From Ureibacillus aquaedulcis (GTDB lineage Bacteria > Bacillota > Bacilli > Bacillales_A > Planococcaceae), in NCBI RefSeq assembly GCF_030418165.1, contig NZ_JAUHTQ010000008.1:62001-126000 (forward strand): 64,000 nt of DNA, written 5' to 3'. A model generated the notes under the pieces. It was not told the DNA's origin. It did no database searches and was given only the letters and a program-made list of their open reading frames with translations. Positions within the stretch are counted from its first letter, which is position 1, and each line of letters starts with the position of its first letter. This document shows positions 27,899-37,024 of this stretch, one piece after another. A program made the translations under genes and the position numbers.

Positions 27899-29224
27899 GT
27901 GAACGTAGGACTAATGCAATTTTCGAATATAGCTATTAAGACAAAAACAGTAGTTAACAACCAATCGACAAAATCACCAAATCAATCAACTCAAAAAGTA
28001 GAGAAGTTTGGAGAGGTATTGAATCAAGCAGTTACTGCTTCCCGGAATGAACCTTCTAAAACGGTTGATGGAACGAAAGATTCTATAGATCTAGGGAAAT
28101 TAGAGGATTTATTATCTGCTAATTCTATGGAAGAAGTTATTGATTTACTAGGAATTCCTCATGATGATGGTTTCTTGACAATAGATATTGGTGAAGAAGG
28201 CCAGGCATTGTCTCTAGATGAAATGATGAGCTTGGACAACTTGCTTTCGGTACTAGGCATCGAGCCTACGCAACTGACGGAGACAATAGAGCAACTTACA
28301 AGTGTTAAAGTCGAAGAAGAACAGACGGACGATCTATGGCAATTAATCAATTCTGTTTTAGGTGATGCCAGCCAAGATACACAAATTGTGCAACAATTAG
28401 TGGCTGCCTTACAAGGTGAACAAAAAGTAACACCGAAACAAGCGGAACAACTGGTTCAATTCCTGAAGTTAGCTCAAGTAACCGGGAAAAATACAGACCT
28501 GTTAACGAATCAATTATCAACTCTGCAACAAGTTGATTACATGCTGAAAAATGTTGCAAAACAGGTGAATTCGATGAGTACAATTCAAACGACTCAATTG
28601 CCTGAAAATCTAGCTGGGAAAGTTTCTTTACAAGGTTTTGAACAAATTGTTCAAAAAATAGTGAAAACTACTGAAACAGCAGAAAATACGGAAACAACCG
28701 AATCAGCCAAAACAGCTCAAAGTATAGTTTCTCTAACATCGAGCTTGGCAAATTCGCCAAAAACGATATCTATTATGCTTCCAGCTGAAAAGGGAGCACA
28801 ATCCGAGGCTCTGGCAAAAGAAATTCAAAATTTGCTAAATCGCAGTCAAATATCGAACACACCTGGAACGACGAAGCTTTTGCTAAAGCTTTATCCGGAG
28901 AATCTAGGATCTATTCGTATTGAGATAATGCAGCAAGATGGTGTGCTATCTGCTCGATTGCTTACAACCACAGCAATGGGGAAAGAACTTTTGGATAATC
29001 AACTGCACCAATTGAAAAACGCATTTGCAAATGCAAATATTCAAATGGACAGAATTGATATCACGCAAAGTCTTCAAGAAACAGATCGTAACTTAAAAGA
29101 CCAGGGGCAGTTTGGTCAGCAGTTCAAACAACAGTCAGGAAAAAATGACAAAGAACAAGATGAACCGGACGATGAATCAGAAAATATGTCCTTTAGTGAT
29201 TACTTAATAAATGAGGAGGTGTAG
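27899..29224 (+). CDS. fliK: Flagellar hook-length control protein FliK
   Basis: A 441-residue protein with a Gln/Thr-rich disordered N-terminal two thirds and a C-terminal Flg_hook domain (about residues 310-400): TKLLLKLYPENLGSIRIEI, GVLSARLLTTTAMGKELLD, LKNAFANANIQMDRIDI. It is exported to measure hook length and switch FlhB specificity. The GTG start follows GGAGGTG. Compare it with the longer YlqG at 8712-10619, which has a related C-terminus. Confidence 0.93.
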   Translation: MNVGLMQFSNIAIKTKTVVNNQSTKSPNQSTQKVEKFGEVLNQAVTASRNEPSKTVDGTKDSIDLGKLEDLLSANSMEEVIDLLGIPHDDGFLTIDIGEEGQALSLDEMMSLDNLLSVLGIEPTQLTETIEQLTSVKVEEEQTDDLWQLINSVLGDASQDTQIVQQLVAALQGEQKVTPKQAEQLVQFLKLAQVTGKNTDLLTNQLSTLQQVDYMLKNVAKQVNSMSTIQTTQLPENLAGKVSLQGFEQIVQKIVKTTETAENTETTESAKTAQSIVSLTSSLANSPKTISIMLPAEKGAQSEALAKEIQNLLNRSQISNTPGTTKLLLKLYPENLGSIRIEIMQQDGVLSARLLTTTAMGKELLDNQLHQLKNAFANANIQMDRIDITQSLQETDRNLKDQGQFGQQFKQQSGKNDKEQDEPDDESENMSFSDYLINEEV

Positions 29225-29227
29225 AGG

Positions 29228-29893
29228 ATGGCAACGACAGGGATTTCGAATGATTTTTATTTAGCTTCGACCAAGGGACCGAAAATCAGTAAAACGGGTG
29301 ATAACTCCAGCCTCGGTAAAGATGCATTTTTAAACATCCTGATTACCCAATTACAAAACCAGGATCCAACGCAACCAATGGATGATAAAGAATTTATTGC
29401 CCAGATGGCTCAATTCTCTTCGTTGGAACAAATGCAAAATATGACAACAGCAATGCAAGATCTTCTTGCATCGCAAAATGAAACACAGCTGATGTCCTAT
29501 ACAACATTTATCGGAAAAGAAGTTAAATGGCATGAAATATCTGAAGAGGTTGATGAAGAAGGGGAAAATATTGTCAATGAGGGTACTGGTGTTATCAATG
29601 AATTGAAATTTAAAGATGGTGAACCTATTTTTGTTCTGGCAGATGGAAAAGAAATTTCACCAGGACATATCTCCTCTATATTGAATAATGGATCAACAAC
29701 CGGTTCTGAAGCTGCTGAAAACCCATTGGTTACAGCTAGTAACTTAATTGGACAGATGGTCAGCTATCAATTGGATGGAGAAGAGCTATCAGCAAAAGTC
29801 GAATCAGTTACAACGAATGGCAGTTTAATTGAATACATTCTAACGAATGGAACACGTTTGAAAAAGGATCAATTCCAACTAATAACTGAGTAG
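29228..29893 (+). CDS. flgD: Flagellar hook assembly (capping) protein FlgD
   Basis: The hook cap scaffold. The 221 residues contain the FlgD signature LGKDAFLNILITQLQNQDPT and KEFIAQMAQFSSLEQMQNM. The C-terminal part carries a Tudor-like region with TNGSLIEYILTNGTRLKKDQ. It is 3 bases after fliK. Confidence 0.96.
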   Translation: MATTGISNDFYLASTKGPKISKTGDNSSLGKDAFLNILITQLQNQDPTQPMDDKEFIAQMAQFSSLEQMQNMTTAMQDLLASQNETQLMSYTTFIGKEVKWHEISEEVDEEGENIVNEGTGVINELKFKDGEPIFVLADGKEISPGHISSILNNGSTTGSEAAENPLVTASNLIGQMVSYQLDGEELSAKVESVTTNGSLIEYILTNGTRLKKDQFQLITE

Positions 29894-29906
29894 GTTGGTG
29901 ATGAAG

Positions 29907-30284
29907 ATGAATCGAATTTCAATTCAGCACTTGCCATTGCAACCTACGATACAGGTACAAAAGAAAAAAACAACACCTGTTCAGTGTAAACAATCTTTTC
30001 TGAATCATTTGCAAGAAGCTGCCAGTAACCAACAGCTAAAAATCAGCAAGCATGCGAACGATAGAATGAAAGAAAGAAATATTTCAATTACTGAACAAGA
30101 GTGGCAGCGTGTGTCAGAAAAAGTAAGGGAAGCACGTTCAAAGGGCGTCAATCAACCACTAGTCCTGATGGATCAAGCAGCATTAATTGTCAGTGCCAAA
30201 AATGAAACGGTTATTACAGCGATGGAACGCTCCGAAACAAAAAATCAATTGTTTACCAATATCGATGGGACAATCATCCTATAG
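29907..30284 (+). CDS. Flagellar operon protein, TIGR02530 family
   Basis: A 125-residue protein of the conserved family found between flgD and flgE in Firmicutes and some others. Core: LKISKHANDRMKERNISITE, then QPLVLMDQAALIVSAKNETV and ending FTNIDGTIIL. The function is unknown; its position suggests a role with hook assembly. ATG 29907 is chosen because GGTGAT (29897-29902) precedes it; starts at 29895, 29898 and 29901 are in frame and cannot be excluded. Confidence 0.9.
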   Translation: MNRISIQHLPLQPTIQVQKKKTTPVQCKQSFLNHLQEAASNQQLKISKHANDRMKERNISITEQEWQRVSEKVREARSKGVNQPLVLMDQAALIVSAKNETVITAMERSETKNQLFTNIDGTIIL

Positions 30285-30409
30285 GCAGGACCAATATGAA
30301 GTCAAACAGAAGACTTTTTATGGATGCCTACGTGCCGCCGACTGACAGACGCAGCACAACTATTCAAAACATAAAAACTGATGGTTAAATGAGAGGAGAA
30401 CGATTAACA

Positions 30410-31213
30410 ATGTTACGTTCAATGTATTCAGGTATATCTGGTTTAAAAAACTTCCAAACGAAGCTTGATGTAATTGGGAACAACATTTCAAATGTCAATA
30501 CATACGGATTCAAAAAAGGACGAGTAGTGTTCAAAGATTTAATCTCGCAAACAACTGCTGGTTCAACTGCTCCTTCTGCTACACGTGGTGGTGTTAACGC
30601 AAAGCAAGTTGGTTTAGGATCTCAAATTGCTGCAATCGATACAATTTCAACAACAGGGGCGCTACAATCTACAGGTCGTGTATTAGACTTGGCAGTTTCC
30701 GGTGATGGTTATTTCCGGGTAGCACCACAATCTGGATCAACTGATATTTCTTATACAAGAGCTGGGAATTTTTACATGGATGCTGCAGGAGATATCGTAA
30801 CATCAGATGGTATGTATTTATTAGATACGGCTGGTAACAAAATTACAGTTCCTACTACTTCTCAAAGTATGTCAATAGGTCAAGATGGTACAGTAAATAT
30901 AGTTGCTGCGGATGGAACATTAACTTCTAATCAGAAGTTAAGCTTAGCTAAATTTCCAAATAGCGAAGGGTTAGAAAAAGTAGGCTCTAACTATTTCAAA
31001 CAATCTCCAGCATCCGGAGTTCCAGATCCTGACGTAACAGCTCAAGCAGGTGGTAAAGGTGCCATCCAATCCGGTTTCCTGGAAATGTCAAACGTAGACC
31101 TTTCTGAAGAATTTACAGATATGATTGTTGCACAACGTGGTTTCCAAGCAAACTCACGTATCATTACAACATCTGATGAGATCCTGCAAGAGCTGGTAAA
31201 CTTAAAACGATAA
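30410..31213 (+). CDS. flgE: Flagellar hook protein FlgE
   Basis: A short hook protein of 267 residues, typical of Bacillus (264). It has N-terminal MLRSMYSGISGLKNFQTKLD and the IGNNISNVNTYGFKKGR signature, plus the C-terminal SNVDLSEEFTDMIVAQRGFQ (D0). It could also be called FlgG-like by similarity, but the position after flgD favours the hook. ATG 30410 follows GAGAGGAG; the frame from 30389 contains that site. A 125-base gene-free gap precedes it. Confidence 0.93.
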   Translation: MLRSMYSGISGLKNFQTKLDVIGNNISNVNTYGFKKGRVVFKDLISQTTAGSTAPSATRGGVNAKQVGLGSQIAAIDTISTTGALQSTGRVLDLAVSGDGYFRVAPQSGSTDISYTRAGNFYMDAAGDIVTSDGMYLLDTAGNKITVPTTSQSMSIGQDGTVNIVAADGTLTSNQKLSLAKFPNSEGLEKVGSNYFKQSPASGVPDPDVTAQAGGKGAIQSGFLEMSNVDLSEEFTDMIVAQRGFQANSRIITTSDEILQELVNLKR

Positions 31214-31241
31214 TTTATTAGATTGATCATAATTTCATTGT

Positions 31242-31288
31242 AAAGGAGGGTCGGGCCGGCTTCTCGCATGTGACCCGGCCCCATTTCA
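31242..31288 (+). promoter_or_regulatory. flbD ribosome binding site separated from ATG by a GC hairpin
   Basis: The only good Shine-Dalgarno for flbD, AAAGGAGGG (31242-31250), lies 38 bases before its ATG. In between, GGGCCGG (31253-31259) pairs perfectly with CCGGCCC (31275-31281). Folding this stem would leave about ten unpaired bases between binding site and ATG. A competing pair, GGGTC (31248-31252) with GACCC (31272-31276), would cover part of the binding site. No T run follows, so it is not a terminator. Confidence 0.6.
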
Positions 31289-31513
31289 ATGATCCAATTA
31301 ACACGATTAAATGGAAAATCTTTTTCATTAAATGCTCTATACATAGAATTAGTTGAATCATTTCCGGACACAACCATTACCTTAACAAATGGCAGGAAAT
31401 TTATTGTCATGGAAAGTGAAGAAGAAGTTCGAAAAAGAGTAGCACAATTTTATAATAGTATTCAAGTATTATCCAACCCGCATTTACGAGGTGATGACGA
31501 TGAAAAACAATAA
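31289..31513 (+). CDS. flbD: Flagellar protein FlbD
   Basis: A 74-residue protein of the FlbD/YlzI family, always found beside hook or stator genes; the molecular role is unknown. MIQLTRLNGKSFSLNALYIE and TITLTNGRKFIVMES are diagnostic. ATG 31289 is fixed by the family N-terminus and by an in-frame stop at 31271-31273. The start has no local ribosome binding site (see 31242-31288). Its 3' end overlaps fliL. Confidence 0.92.
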   Translation: MIQLTRLNGKSFSLNALYIELVESFPDTTITLTNGRKFIVMESEEEVRKRVAQFYNSIQVLSNPHLRGDDDEKQ

Positions 31514-31934
31514 ATTATTAACGGTAATGCTTATCATTTTAGTGTCCATTACCTTAATTGGGGTTGTAGTTTTTGTTCTATTAACACAATTTAATAAACA
31601 AACAGGCACTGAAACCCACGAACCGTCAATAGATGAGATTGTAGAAGCTTCTGTTGATGTAACTGAAATTACAACGAACTTGGCAGATAATAAAGTAATC
31701 ATGCTTTCATTAAAAATACAGACCGACAGCAAGGAAGCGGCAGAAGAATTAACAAAACGTGATTTCCAAACAAAAAACCTTGTGATTACACAGCTTTCTG
31801 AAATGACGGAAGAGGATCTGAAAGGCAAAGAAGGCAAAACAACTTTCGAATCAACAATAAAGTCACAATTAAATGAACTGATGCAAGAGGGAGAAATACA
31901 ACAAGTTTACATTACCTCCTACATCATACAGTAA
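31500..31934 (+). CDS. fliL: Flagellar basal-body-associated protein FliL
   Basis: A 144-residue single-pass membrane protein (helix at about residues 8-30) with a periplasm-side domain ending GEIQQVYITSYIIQ. FliL surrounds and stabilises stator units. ATG 31500 is chosen, with GAGGTGAT just upstream; GTG 31491 would lie inside that site. It overlaps flbD by 14 bases. Confidence 0.95.
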   Translation: MKNNKLLTVMLIILVSITLIGVVVFVLLTQFNKQTGTETHEPSIDEIVEASVDVTEITTNLADNKVIMLSLKIQTDSKEAAEELTKRDFQTKNLVITQLSEMTEEDLKGKEGKTTFESTIKSQLNELMQEGEIQQVYITSYIIQ

Positions 31935-31970
31935 AATTTATGTCAAACATCTTGAAATGGAGGTGGGCAA

Positions 31971-32966
31971 ATGGCAGGAGATGTATTATCCCAATCCGAA
32001 ATTGATGCGCTACTTTCTGCAATATCAACCGGTGAAATGTCAGCAGATGACATGAAAAAAGAAGAAGAAACAAAAAAGGTCAAGATTTATGACTTCAAGC
32101 GAGCTCTTCGTTTTTCCAAAGACCAGATCCGAAGTTTGACCCGTATACATGAAAACTTCGCTAGGTTATTAACAACATTTTTCTCGGCACAGTTAAGAAC
32201 CTATGTCCAAATTACAGTGGCTTCGGTCGATCAAATACCATTTGAAGAGTTTGTTCGTTCGATTCCTAATATGACCCTAATAAATGTGTTTGAAGTGCCG
32301 CCTTTAGATGGTAATATCTTAATGGAGATCAATCCGAATATCGCGTACTCCATGCTAGACCGTTTAATGGGTGGCAGTGGCTCCAGCTATAGCAATGTGG
32401 CGAATTTAACGGAAATTGAACAGAAAATCATGACGAATCTATTCGAGCGCTCTTTCGATAATTTACGGGAAGCCTGGGATACAATCGCTGAAATCGACCC
32501 AATTCTGGTGGAACTGGAAGTAAATCCGCAATTCCTGCAAATGATTTCACCGAATGAAACGGTCATCGTGATTTCCCTGAACACTGTCATTGGCGAAACA
32601 ACCGGGATGATCAACATCTGTATTCCGCATGTTGTATTGGAGCCGATTATTCAAAATTTATCTGTTCAATATTGGATGCAATCGAACACAAAAGAAGCTT
32701 CACCAGAACAAGCCCAAATGTTGGAAAGAAGAGTGAAGCAAGCAGAATTGCCGCTAATTGCAGAACTTGGAACAACCAATATCTCTATTGAAGATTTCCT
32801 TTATATGAATATAGGCGATGTCATCGAATTAGAGCAAAATATAGACGAGCCGCTTGTGTTAAAAGTAGGATCTATACCGAAATTCACGGCGCAGCCAGGA
32901 AAACGAAATAAAAAAATGGCAATCCAAATTATTGCACCCTTAGAAGGAGGAGACGAAGATGAGTGA
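31971..32966 (+). CDS. fliM: Flagellar motor switch protein FliM
   Basis: The 331-residue switch protein. The N-terminal CheY-P-binding peptide LSQSEIDALLSAI is present, then the CheC-like middle domain (LINVFEVPPLDGNILMEI) and the C-terminal SpoA domain (LGTTNISIEDFLYMNIGDVI). It overlaps fliY by eight bases. Confidence 0.98.
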   Translation: MAGDVLSQSEIDALLSAISTGEMSADDMKKEEETKKVKIYDFKRALRFSKDQIRSLTRIHENFARLLTTFFSAQLRTYVQITVASVDQIPFEEFVRSIPNMTLINVFEVPPLDGNILMEINPNIAYSMLDRLMGGSGSSYSNVANLTEIEQKIMTNLFERSFDNLREAWDTIAEIDPILVELEVNPQFLQMISPNETVIVISLNTVIGETTGMINICIPHVVLEPIIQNLSVQYWMQSNTKEASPEQAQMLERRVKQAELPLIAELGTTNISIEDFLYMNIGDVIELEQNIDEPLVLKVGSIPKFTAQPGKRNKKMAIQIIAPLEGGDEDE

Positions 32967-34227
32967 TGGAATGCTCTCCCAAGAAGAAATCGAAGCGCTA
33001 TTAAGGGGCGAATCGTTAGACGATAAGCTTGACGACTTAGCATCTGAATCTTCTACAAATAATGAACCACTGCGTGTTGAAGACTATTTAAATCCAATGG
33101 AACAAGATGCTTTAGGCGAAGTTGGAAATATCTCATTTGGCAGCTCTGCAACGGCGCTTTCTACACTATTAGGTCAGAAAGTAGATATTACAACACCGGT
33201 AGTCTCAATTCTTAATCGAAACTATTTAGAGGAAGAATTTCCACATCCTTATGTAGCCGTTCAAGTGGAATATACAACTGGTTTATCCGGGGCAAACTTA
33301 TTAGTTATTAAACAAGAAGATGCTGCAATTATTGCAGACTTAATGCTTGGTGGAGATGGTTTAAATCCAAGCATCGATTTAAGCGAAATTCAGCTAAGCG
33401 CTGTTCAAGAAGCAATGAACCAAATGATGGGTTCAGCTGCTACGTCAATGTCTACCGTATTTAATAAAAAGGTAGATATCTCGCCACCATCTATTGATTT
33501 AATGAATATCTCAAAAAATGAAGGAACGGACCAAATCCCTGAAGATGACTTATTGGTGAAAGTTTCATTCCGACTTAAAATTGGTAGTTTGATAGACTCC
33601 AATTTAATGCAATTATTTCCGCTTCAATTTGGGAAAAAACTTGTAAAGTCATTACTTGGCGAAGAGGAAGATCCGAGACCGGCTGAAGTACAGCAGCCTG
33701 CTGCTCCAGTACAACCGGTACAACAACCGGTTCAGCAGCAAATGCAGCAACCAATGCAACAACCGGTTCAGCAGCAAATGCAACAACCAATGCAGCAACA
33801 GCCTGTTTATCAGCAGCCACCTGTCTACCAACAGCAAGCTGCAACAACTTATCAAGAAATGCCAACAAGCTATGCGATGCCTACATATCAGCAACCGCAG
33901 CAGCCTGTAAATGTTCAGCAAGCTCAATTTGCATCGTTTGAGAACGCAAGTATTACACAGGATGAAGCTCGCAATCTCAACATGCTTCTCGATATTCCTT
34001 TACAGGTAACGGTTGAACTGGGGCGTACTAAACATTCGGTAAAAGAAATATTGCAATTGGCATCAGGTTCCATCATTGAATTGGACAAGCTGGCCGGAGA
34101 ACCGGTTGATATTTTAGTGAATAGCCGTTTAATCGCAAAAGGGGAAGTAGTCGTTATTGATGAAAACTTCGGAGTAAGAATTACAGACATTATGAGTCAA
34201 GCAGAACGATTAAACAATTTGAAATAG
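32959..34227 (+). CDS. fliY: Motor switch phosphatase FliY
   Basis: FliY forms the C-ring with FliM and dephosphorylates CheY-P. The 422 residues have an N-terminal LSQEEIEALLRGE peptide, two CheC-type halves (EVGNISFGSSATALSTLLG and VQEAMNQMMGSAATSMSTV), a long Gln/Pro/Met linker (about residues 236-320) and a C-terminal SpoA domain (LDIPLQVTVELGRTKHSVKE). B. subtilis FliY has 378 residues; the excess lies in the linker, which contains a 36-base DNA duplication. Confidence 0.97.
   Translation: MSDGMLSQEEIEALLRGESLDDKLDDLASESSTNNEPLRVEDYLNPMEQDALGEVGNISFGSSATALSTLLGQKVDITTPVVSILNRNYLEEEFPHPYVAVQVEYTTGLSGANLLVIKQEDAAIIADLMLGGDGLNPSIDLSEIQLSAVQEAMNQMMGSAATSMSTVFNKKVDISPPSIDLMNISKNEGTDQIPEDDLLVKVSFRLKIGSLIDSNLMQLFPLQFGKKLVKSLLGEEEDPRPAEVQQPAAPVQPVQQPVQQQMQQPMQQPVQQQMQQPMQQQPVYQQPPVYQQQAATTYQEMPTSYAMPTYQQPQQPVNVQQAQFASFENASITQDEARNLNMLLDIPLQVTVELGRTKHSVKEILQLASGSIIELDKLAGEPVDILVNSRLIAKGEVVVIDENFGVRITDIMSQAERLNNLK
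33724..33795 (+). repeat. 36-base tandem duplication in the fliY linker
   Basis: Two 36-base units (33724-33759 and 33760-33795) differ at two positions and encode QPVQQQMQQPMQ twice. Partial copies of CAACCGG flank them (33712). Such an in-frame repeat can vary in copy number by slippage and change only linker length. Confidence 0.8.
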
Positions 34228-34248
34228 GATTTTTTGGAGGGAATATAT

Positions 34249-34611
34249 ATGTCTAAAAAGATTTTAATAGTAGACGACGCGGCATTCATGCGCATGATGA
34301 TTAAAGATATTTTAACTAAAAACGGTTATGAAGTAGTTGGAGAAGCAGCTGATGGACTTCAGGCTGTTGAAAAATACAATGAATTAAATCCGGATTTAGT
34401 CACAATGGATATTACAATGCCTGAAATGGACGGAATTGCGGCTTTAAAAGCGATTAAGTCAACAGACCCAAATGCGACAATCATCATGTGTTCTGCTATG
34501 GGACAACAAGCAATGGTAATCGATGCTATCCAAGCTGGTGCAAAAGACTTTATCGTAAAACCATTCCAAGCCGATCGTGTAATTGAAGCAATTCAAAAAG
34601 CTTTAGGTTGA
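34249..34611 (+). CDS. cheY: Chemotaxis response regulator CheY
   Basis: A 120-residue single receiver domain. The acid pocket Asp9-Asp10, the phosphorylation site Asp54 (VTMDITMPEMDG), the switch Ser/Thr in IIMCSAMG and Lys in DFIVKPF are all in place. CheY-P binds FliM/FliY and changes rotation. The start follows TTGGAGGG; the upstream ATG at 34234 precedes that site. Confidence 0.98.
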   Translation: MSKKILIVDDAAFMRMMIKDILTKNGYEVVGEAADGLQAVEKYNELNPDLVTMDITMPEMDGIAALKAIKSTDPNATIIMCSAMGQQAMVIDAIQAGAKDFIVKPFQADRVIEAIQKALG

Positions 34612-34615
34612 TAAA

Positions 34616-35293
34616 ATGAACGGAAAAGTTTCTGCAATCGTTCGGCTTTGTTTAGCAATCGTAATCGCATTCACTTTTTTGGCACCCATGAATTTTGCTT
34701 ATGCAGCACAAGGTAATCAATCGGTTACAGATTGTTGGCAAAACCCTGAAGCAGAAGGCTGTGAAGATCCAGACACGTCTGTTGAAGAAGATTCTACTTC
34801 CACAGACGTAGGTTTGGGGATTTGGGATTATATGAAAATGCTATTTTCCCTCGTATTCGTACTGGCACTTTTACTATTTGTTCTTAAGTTCCTGAATAAA
34901 AAAAGTGCAAACTATCAGCAAAATAGTATGGTACGCAATATTGGCGGCATATCTGTAGGTGCTCAAAAATCTGTTCAACTGCTTCATATCGGTGATAAAT
35001 TATATATCGTCGGGGTCGGTGATGAGGTCCAACTCATTAAGGAAATCAATGATCCAGAAGAAGTGGAGCAATTACTGGAGTTTTATAATGAAAAACAAAC
35101 CATTGCAAGCAGTACAACACCTTATATATTAGAGTTGATTAAAAAGGTAAAAGGCACTAAATCACAGGATGAAACTGAAGTTAAACAGGCTAATCAAAAC
35201 TTTGGCGAGATGTTCAATAAACGGCTTACAGAACTTACAAAAGCCCGCAAAAGTGAATTGGACAAATGGAAGGAAAAGGAGAAGGATAAGTAA
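34616..35293 (+). CDS. fliO: Flagellar biosynthesis protein FliO (FliZ)
   Basis: A 225-residue protein with a cleavable signal peptide (about residues 1-31, ending AYAAQ), a short extracellular segment with two Cys, one transmembrane helix (about 72-92) and a basic cytoplasmic tail with [19 protein letters not shown], the FliO core. FliO helps FliP oligomerise. Overlaps fliP by one base (TAATG). Confidence 0.9.
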   Translation: MNGKVSAIVRLCLAIVIAFTFLAPMNFAYAAQGNQSVTDCWQNPEAEGCEDPDTSVEEDSTSTDVGLGIWDYMKMLFSLVFVLALLLFVLKFLNKKSANYQQNSMVRNIGGISVGAQKSVQLLHIGDKLYIVGVGDEVQLIKEINDPEEVEQLLEFYNEKQTIASSTTPYILELIKKVKGTKSQDETEVKQANQNFGEMFNKRLTELTKARKSELDKWKEKEKDK

Positions 35294-35958
35294 TGGAAGA
35301 TTTTATCTCACTCTTTTCTGAAAATGACCCGACGAATGTTTCTACTTCTGTACAATTGCTTTTACTACTGACTGTTTTATCTTTAGCCCCAAGTATCTTA
35401 ATCCTGATGACATCTTTTGCAAGGATTATGATTGTGCTTTCTTTTACTAGAACAGCTTTAGCGACAAATACATCGCCGCCAAACCAAGTACTGATCGGAT
35501 TGGCTTTATTCCTGACATTCTTCATTATGGCACCGACATTCCAGGAAGTGAATCAACAAGCACTTCAGCCATTATTTAATGAAGAGATAGGGTTGGAGGA
35601 GGCGTATGATCGTGCTGCTTTACCTTTCAAGGAGTTTATGGCACAGCATACGAGACAAAAGGACTTGGAGTTATTCCTGGATTACAATCAAGCAGAAAGA
35701 CCAGCATCAGTGGAAGAGATTCCGTTGACTATGCTTGTTCCAGCTTTTGCTTTAAGTGAAATAAAAACAGCCTTTCAGATTGGCTTTATGATTTTTATTC
35801 CATTCTTGGTTATTGATATGGTTGTAGCGAGCGTCCTGATGTCCATGGGGATGATGATGCTGCCGCCAGTGATGATTTCATTGCCGTTTAAAATCTTATT
35901 ATTTATTTTAGTGGACGGATGGTATTTAGTGATAAAATCTTTACTTCAGAGTTTTTAG
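35293..35958 (+). CDS. fliP: Flagellar export gate protein FliP
   Basis: A 221-residue core pore protein. It contains [20 protein letters not shown] and [19 protein letters not shown] (as [19 protein letters not shown]), and the C-terminal [20 protein letters not shown]. Five FliP subunits with FliQ and FliR make the export channel. No cleaved signal peptide is seen, as is common in Bacillus. Confidence 0.98.
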   Translation: MEDFISLFSENDPTNVSTSVQLLLLLTVLSLAPSILILMTSFARIMIVLSFTRTALATNTSPPNQVLIGLALFLTFFIMAPTFQEVNQQALQPLFNEEIGLEEAYDRAALPFKEFMAQHTRQKDLELFLDYNQAERPASVEEIPLTMLVPAFALSEIKTAFQIGFMIFIPFLVIDMVVASVLMSMGMMMLPPVMISLPFKILLFILVDGWYLVIKSLLQSF

Positions 35959-35970
35959 GGGATGATATAA

Positions 35971-36240
35971 ATGACGCAAGAGATGGTCATTGCAATTGCA
36001 GAGAGAGCGATATGGATTGTCCTCATTGTTTCCGGACCGCTGCTATTAATTGCACTTATAGTCGGTTTACTTGTCAGTATTTTTCAAGCAACCACTTCAA
36101 TTCAAGAGCAAACCTTGGCATTCGTACCGAAAATAGTTGCTGTTTTCGTGGGGATTATCTTTTTTGGACCTTGGATGATTTCTCAAATGACTACCTATGT
36201 AGCTGATATATTAGATAATTTAACGCGGTATATAGGGTGA
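35971..36240 (+). CDS. fliQ: Flagellar export gate protein FliQ
   Basis: An 89-residue protein with two hydrophobic hairpin helices and the family motif LLVSIFQATTSIQEQTLAFVPK. Four copies plug the export pore with FliP and FliR. It sits between fliP and fliR with short gaps. Confidence 0.97.
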   Translation: MTQEMVIAIAERAIWIVLIVSGPLLLIALIVGLLVSIFQATTSIQEQTLAFVPKIVAVFVGIIFFGPWMISQMTTYVADILDNLTRYIG

Positions 36241-36244
36241 TCCA

Positions 36245-37021
36245 ATGACAGACATCATTCCTGAAATTTCCGTTTTATTGCTGATTATCGTCAGAGTCTC
36301 TGCATTCTTTGTATCAGTCCCTTTTTTTTCGTACAGCCGAATTCCCCCACAATTAAGGATTGCTTTATCTGTCGTCTTTGCATGGATGATGTATTACACG
36401 ATTGATGTGGAAGCAATTCCGATTGATGGGAATTACCTATTATTGGTATTAAAAGAGGCAATCATCGGTGTGATCATAGGGCTTGTCGCATATATGATCA
36501 TGACTGCTGTTCAGATAGCAGGTGGATTTATTGATTTTGAAATGGGTTTTGCAATGGCCAATGTAATCGATCCACAAACAGGGACTCAGACTCCACTGAT
36601 GGGTCAGTTTTTTAATTTCTTGATCCTATTTGTTTTGTTGGCGATAAACGGCCATCATTTAATTTTGGATGGAATCTATTATAGTTATCAATTTTTGCCC
36701 ATCGATCAGGTTTTTCCCGACTTTGGGAATGATAATATTGCTGAGTTTGTTATTAAAACCTTTGGGTCGGTCTTTGTCATTGCTTTTCAAATGTCGGCGC
36801 CAGTAGTGGCCACTTTATTTTTAGTTACAATGGCTTTAGGGATTACAGCGAAAACTGTACCTCAGCTCAATATATTCGTGGTTGGATTCCCTATCAAGAT
36901 CGCAGTCGGGTTTCTTGTACTGATTGTTTCGATGGGTGTCATGATAGAAGTAATGGAAAAAGTAATAGAAATGATGATACTTTCAATGCGAGATTTCATG
37001 CAATTGTTGGGTGGTGCATAA
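36245..37021 (+). CDS. fliR: Flagellar export gate protein FliR
   Basis: A 258-residue membrane protein with about six hydrophobic segments. Motifs FFSYSRIPPQLRIALS and GGFIDFEMGFAMANVIDP are typical, as is APVVATLFLVTMALGITAK. It is one subunit of the gate and contacts FlhB. Confidence 0.97.
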   Translation: MTDIIPEISVLLLIIVRVSAFFVSVPFFSYSRIPPQLRIALSVVFAWMMYYTIDVEAIPIDGNYLLLVLKEAIIGVIIGLVAYMIMTAVQIAGGFIDFEMGFAMANVIDPQTGTQTPLMGQFFNFLILFVLLAINGHHLILDGIYYSYQFLPIDQVFPDFGNDNIAEFVIKTFGSVFVIAFQMSAPVVATLFLVTMALGITAKTVPQLNIFVVGFPIKIAVGFLVLIVSMGVMIEVMEKVIEMMILSMRDFMQLLGGA

Positions 37022-37024
37022 CGC

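Noticed and set aside
33575-33927. Antisense and +2 frames in the fliY linker
   Set aside because: They are by-products of the CAR-rich repeat.
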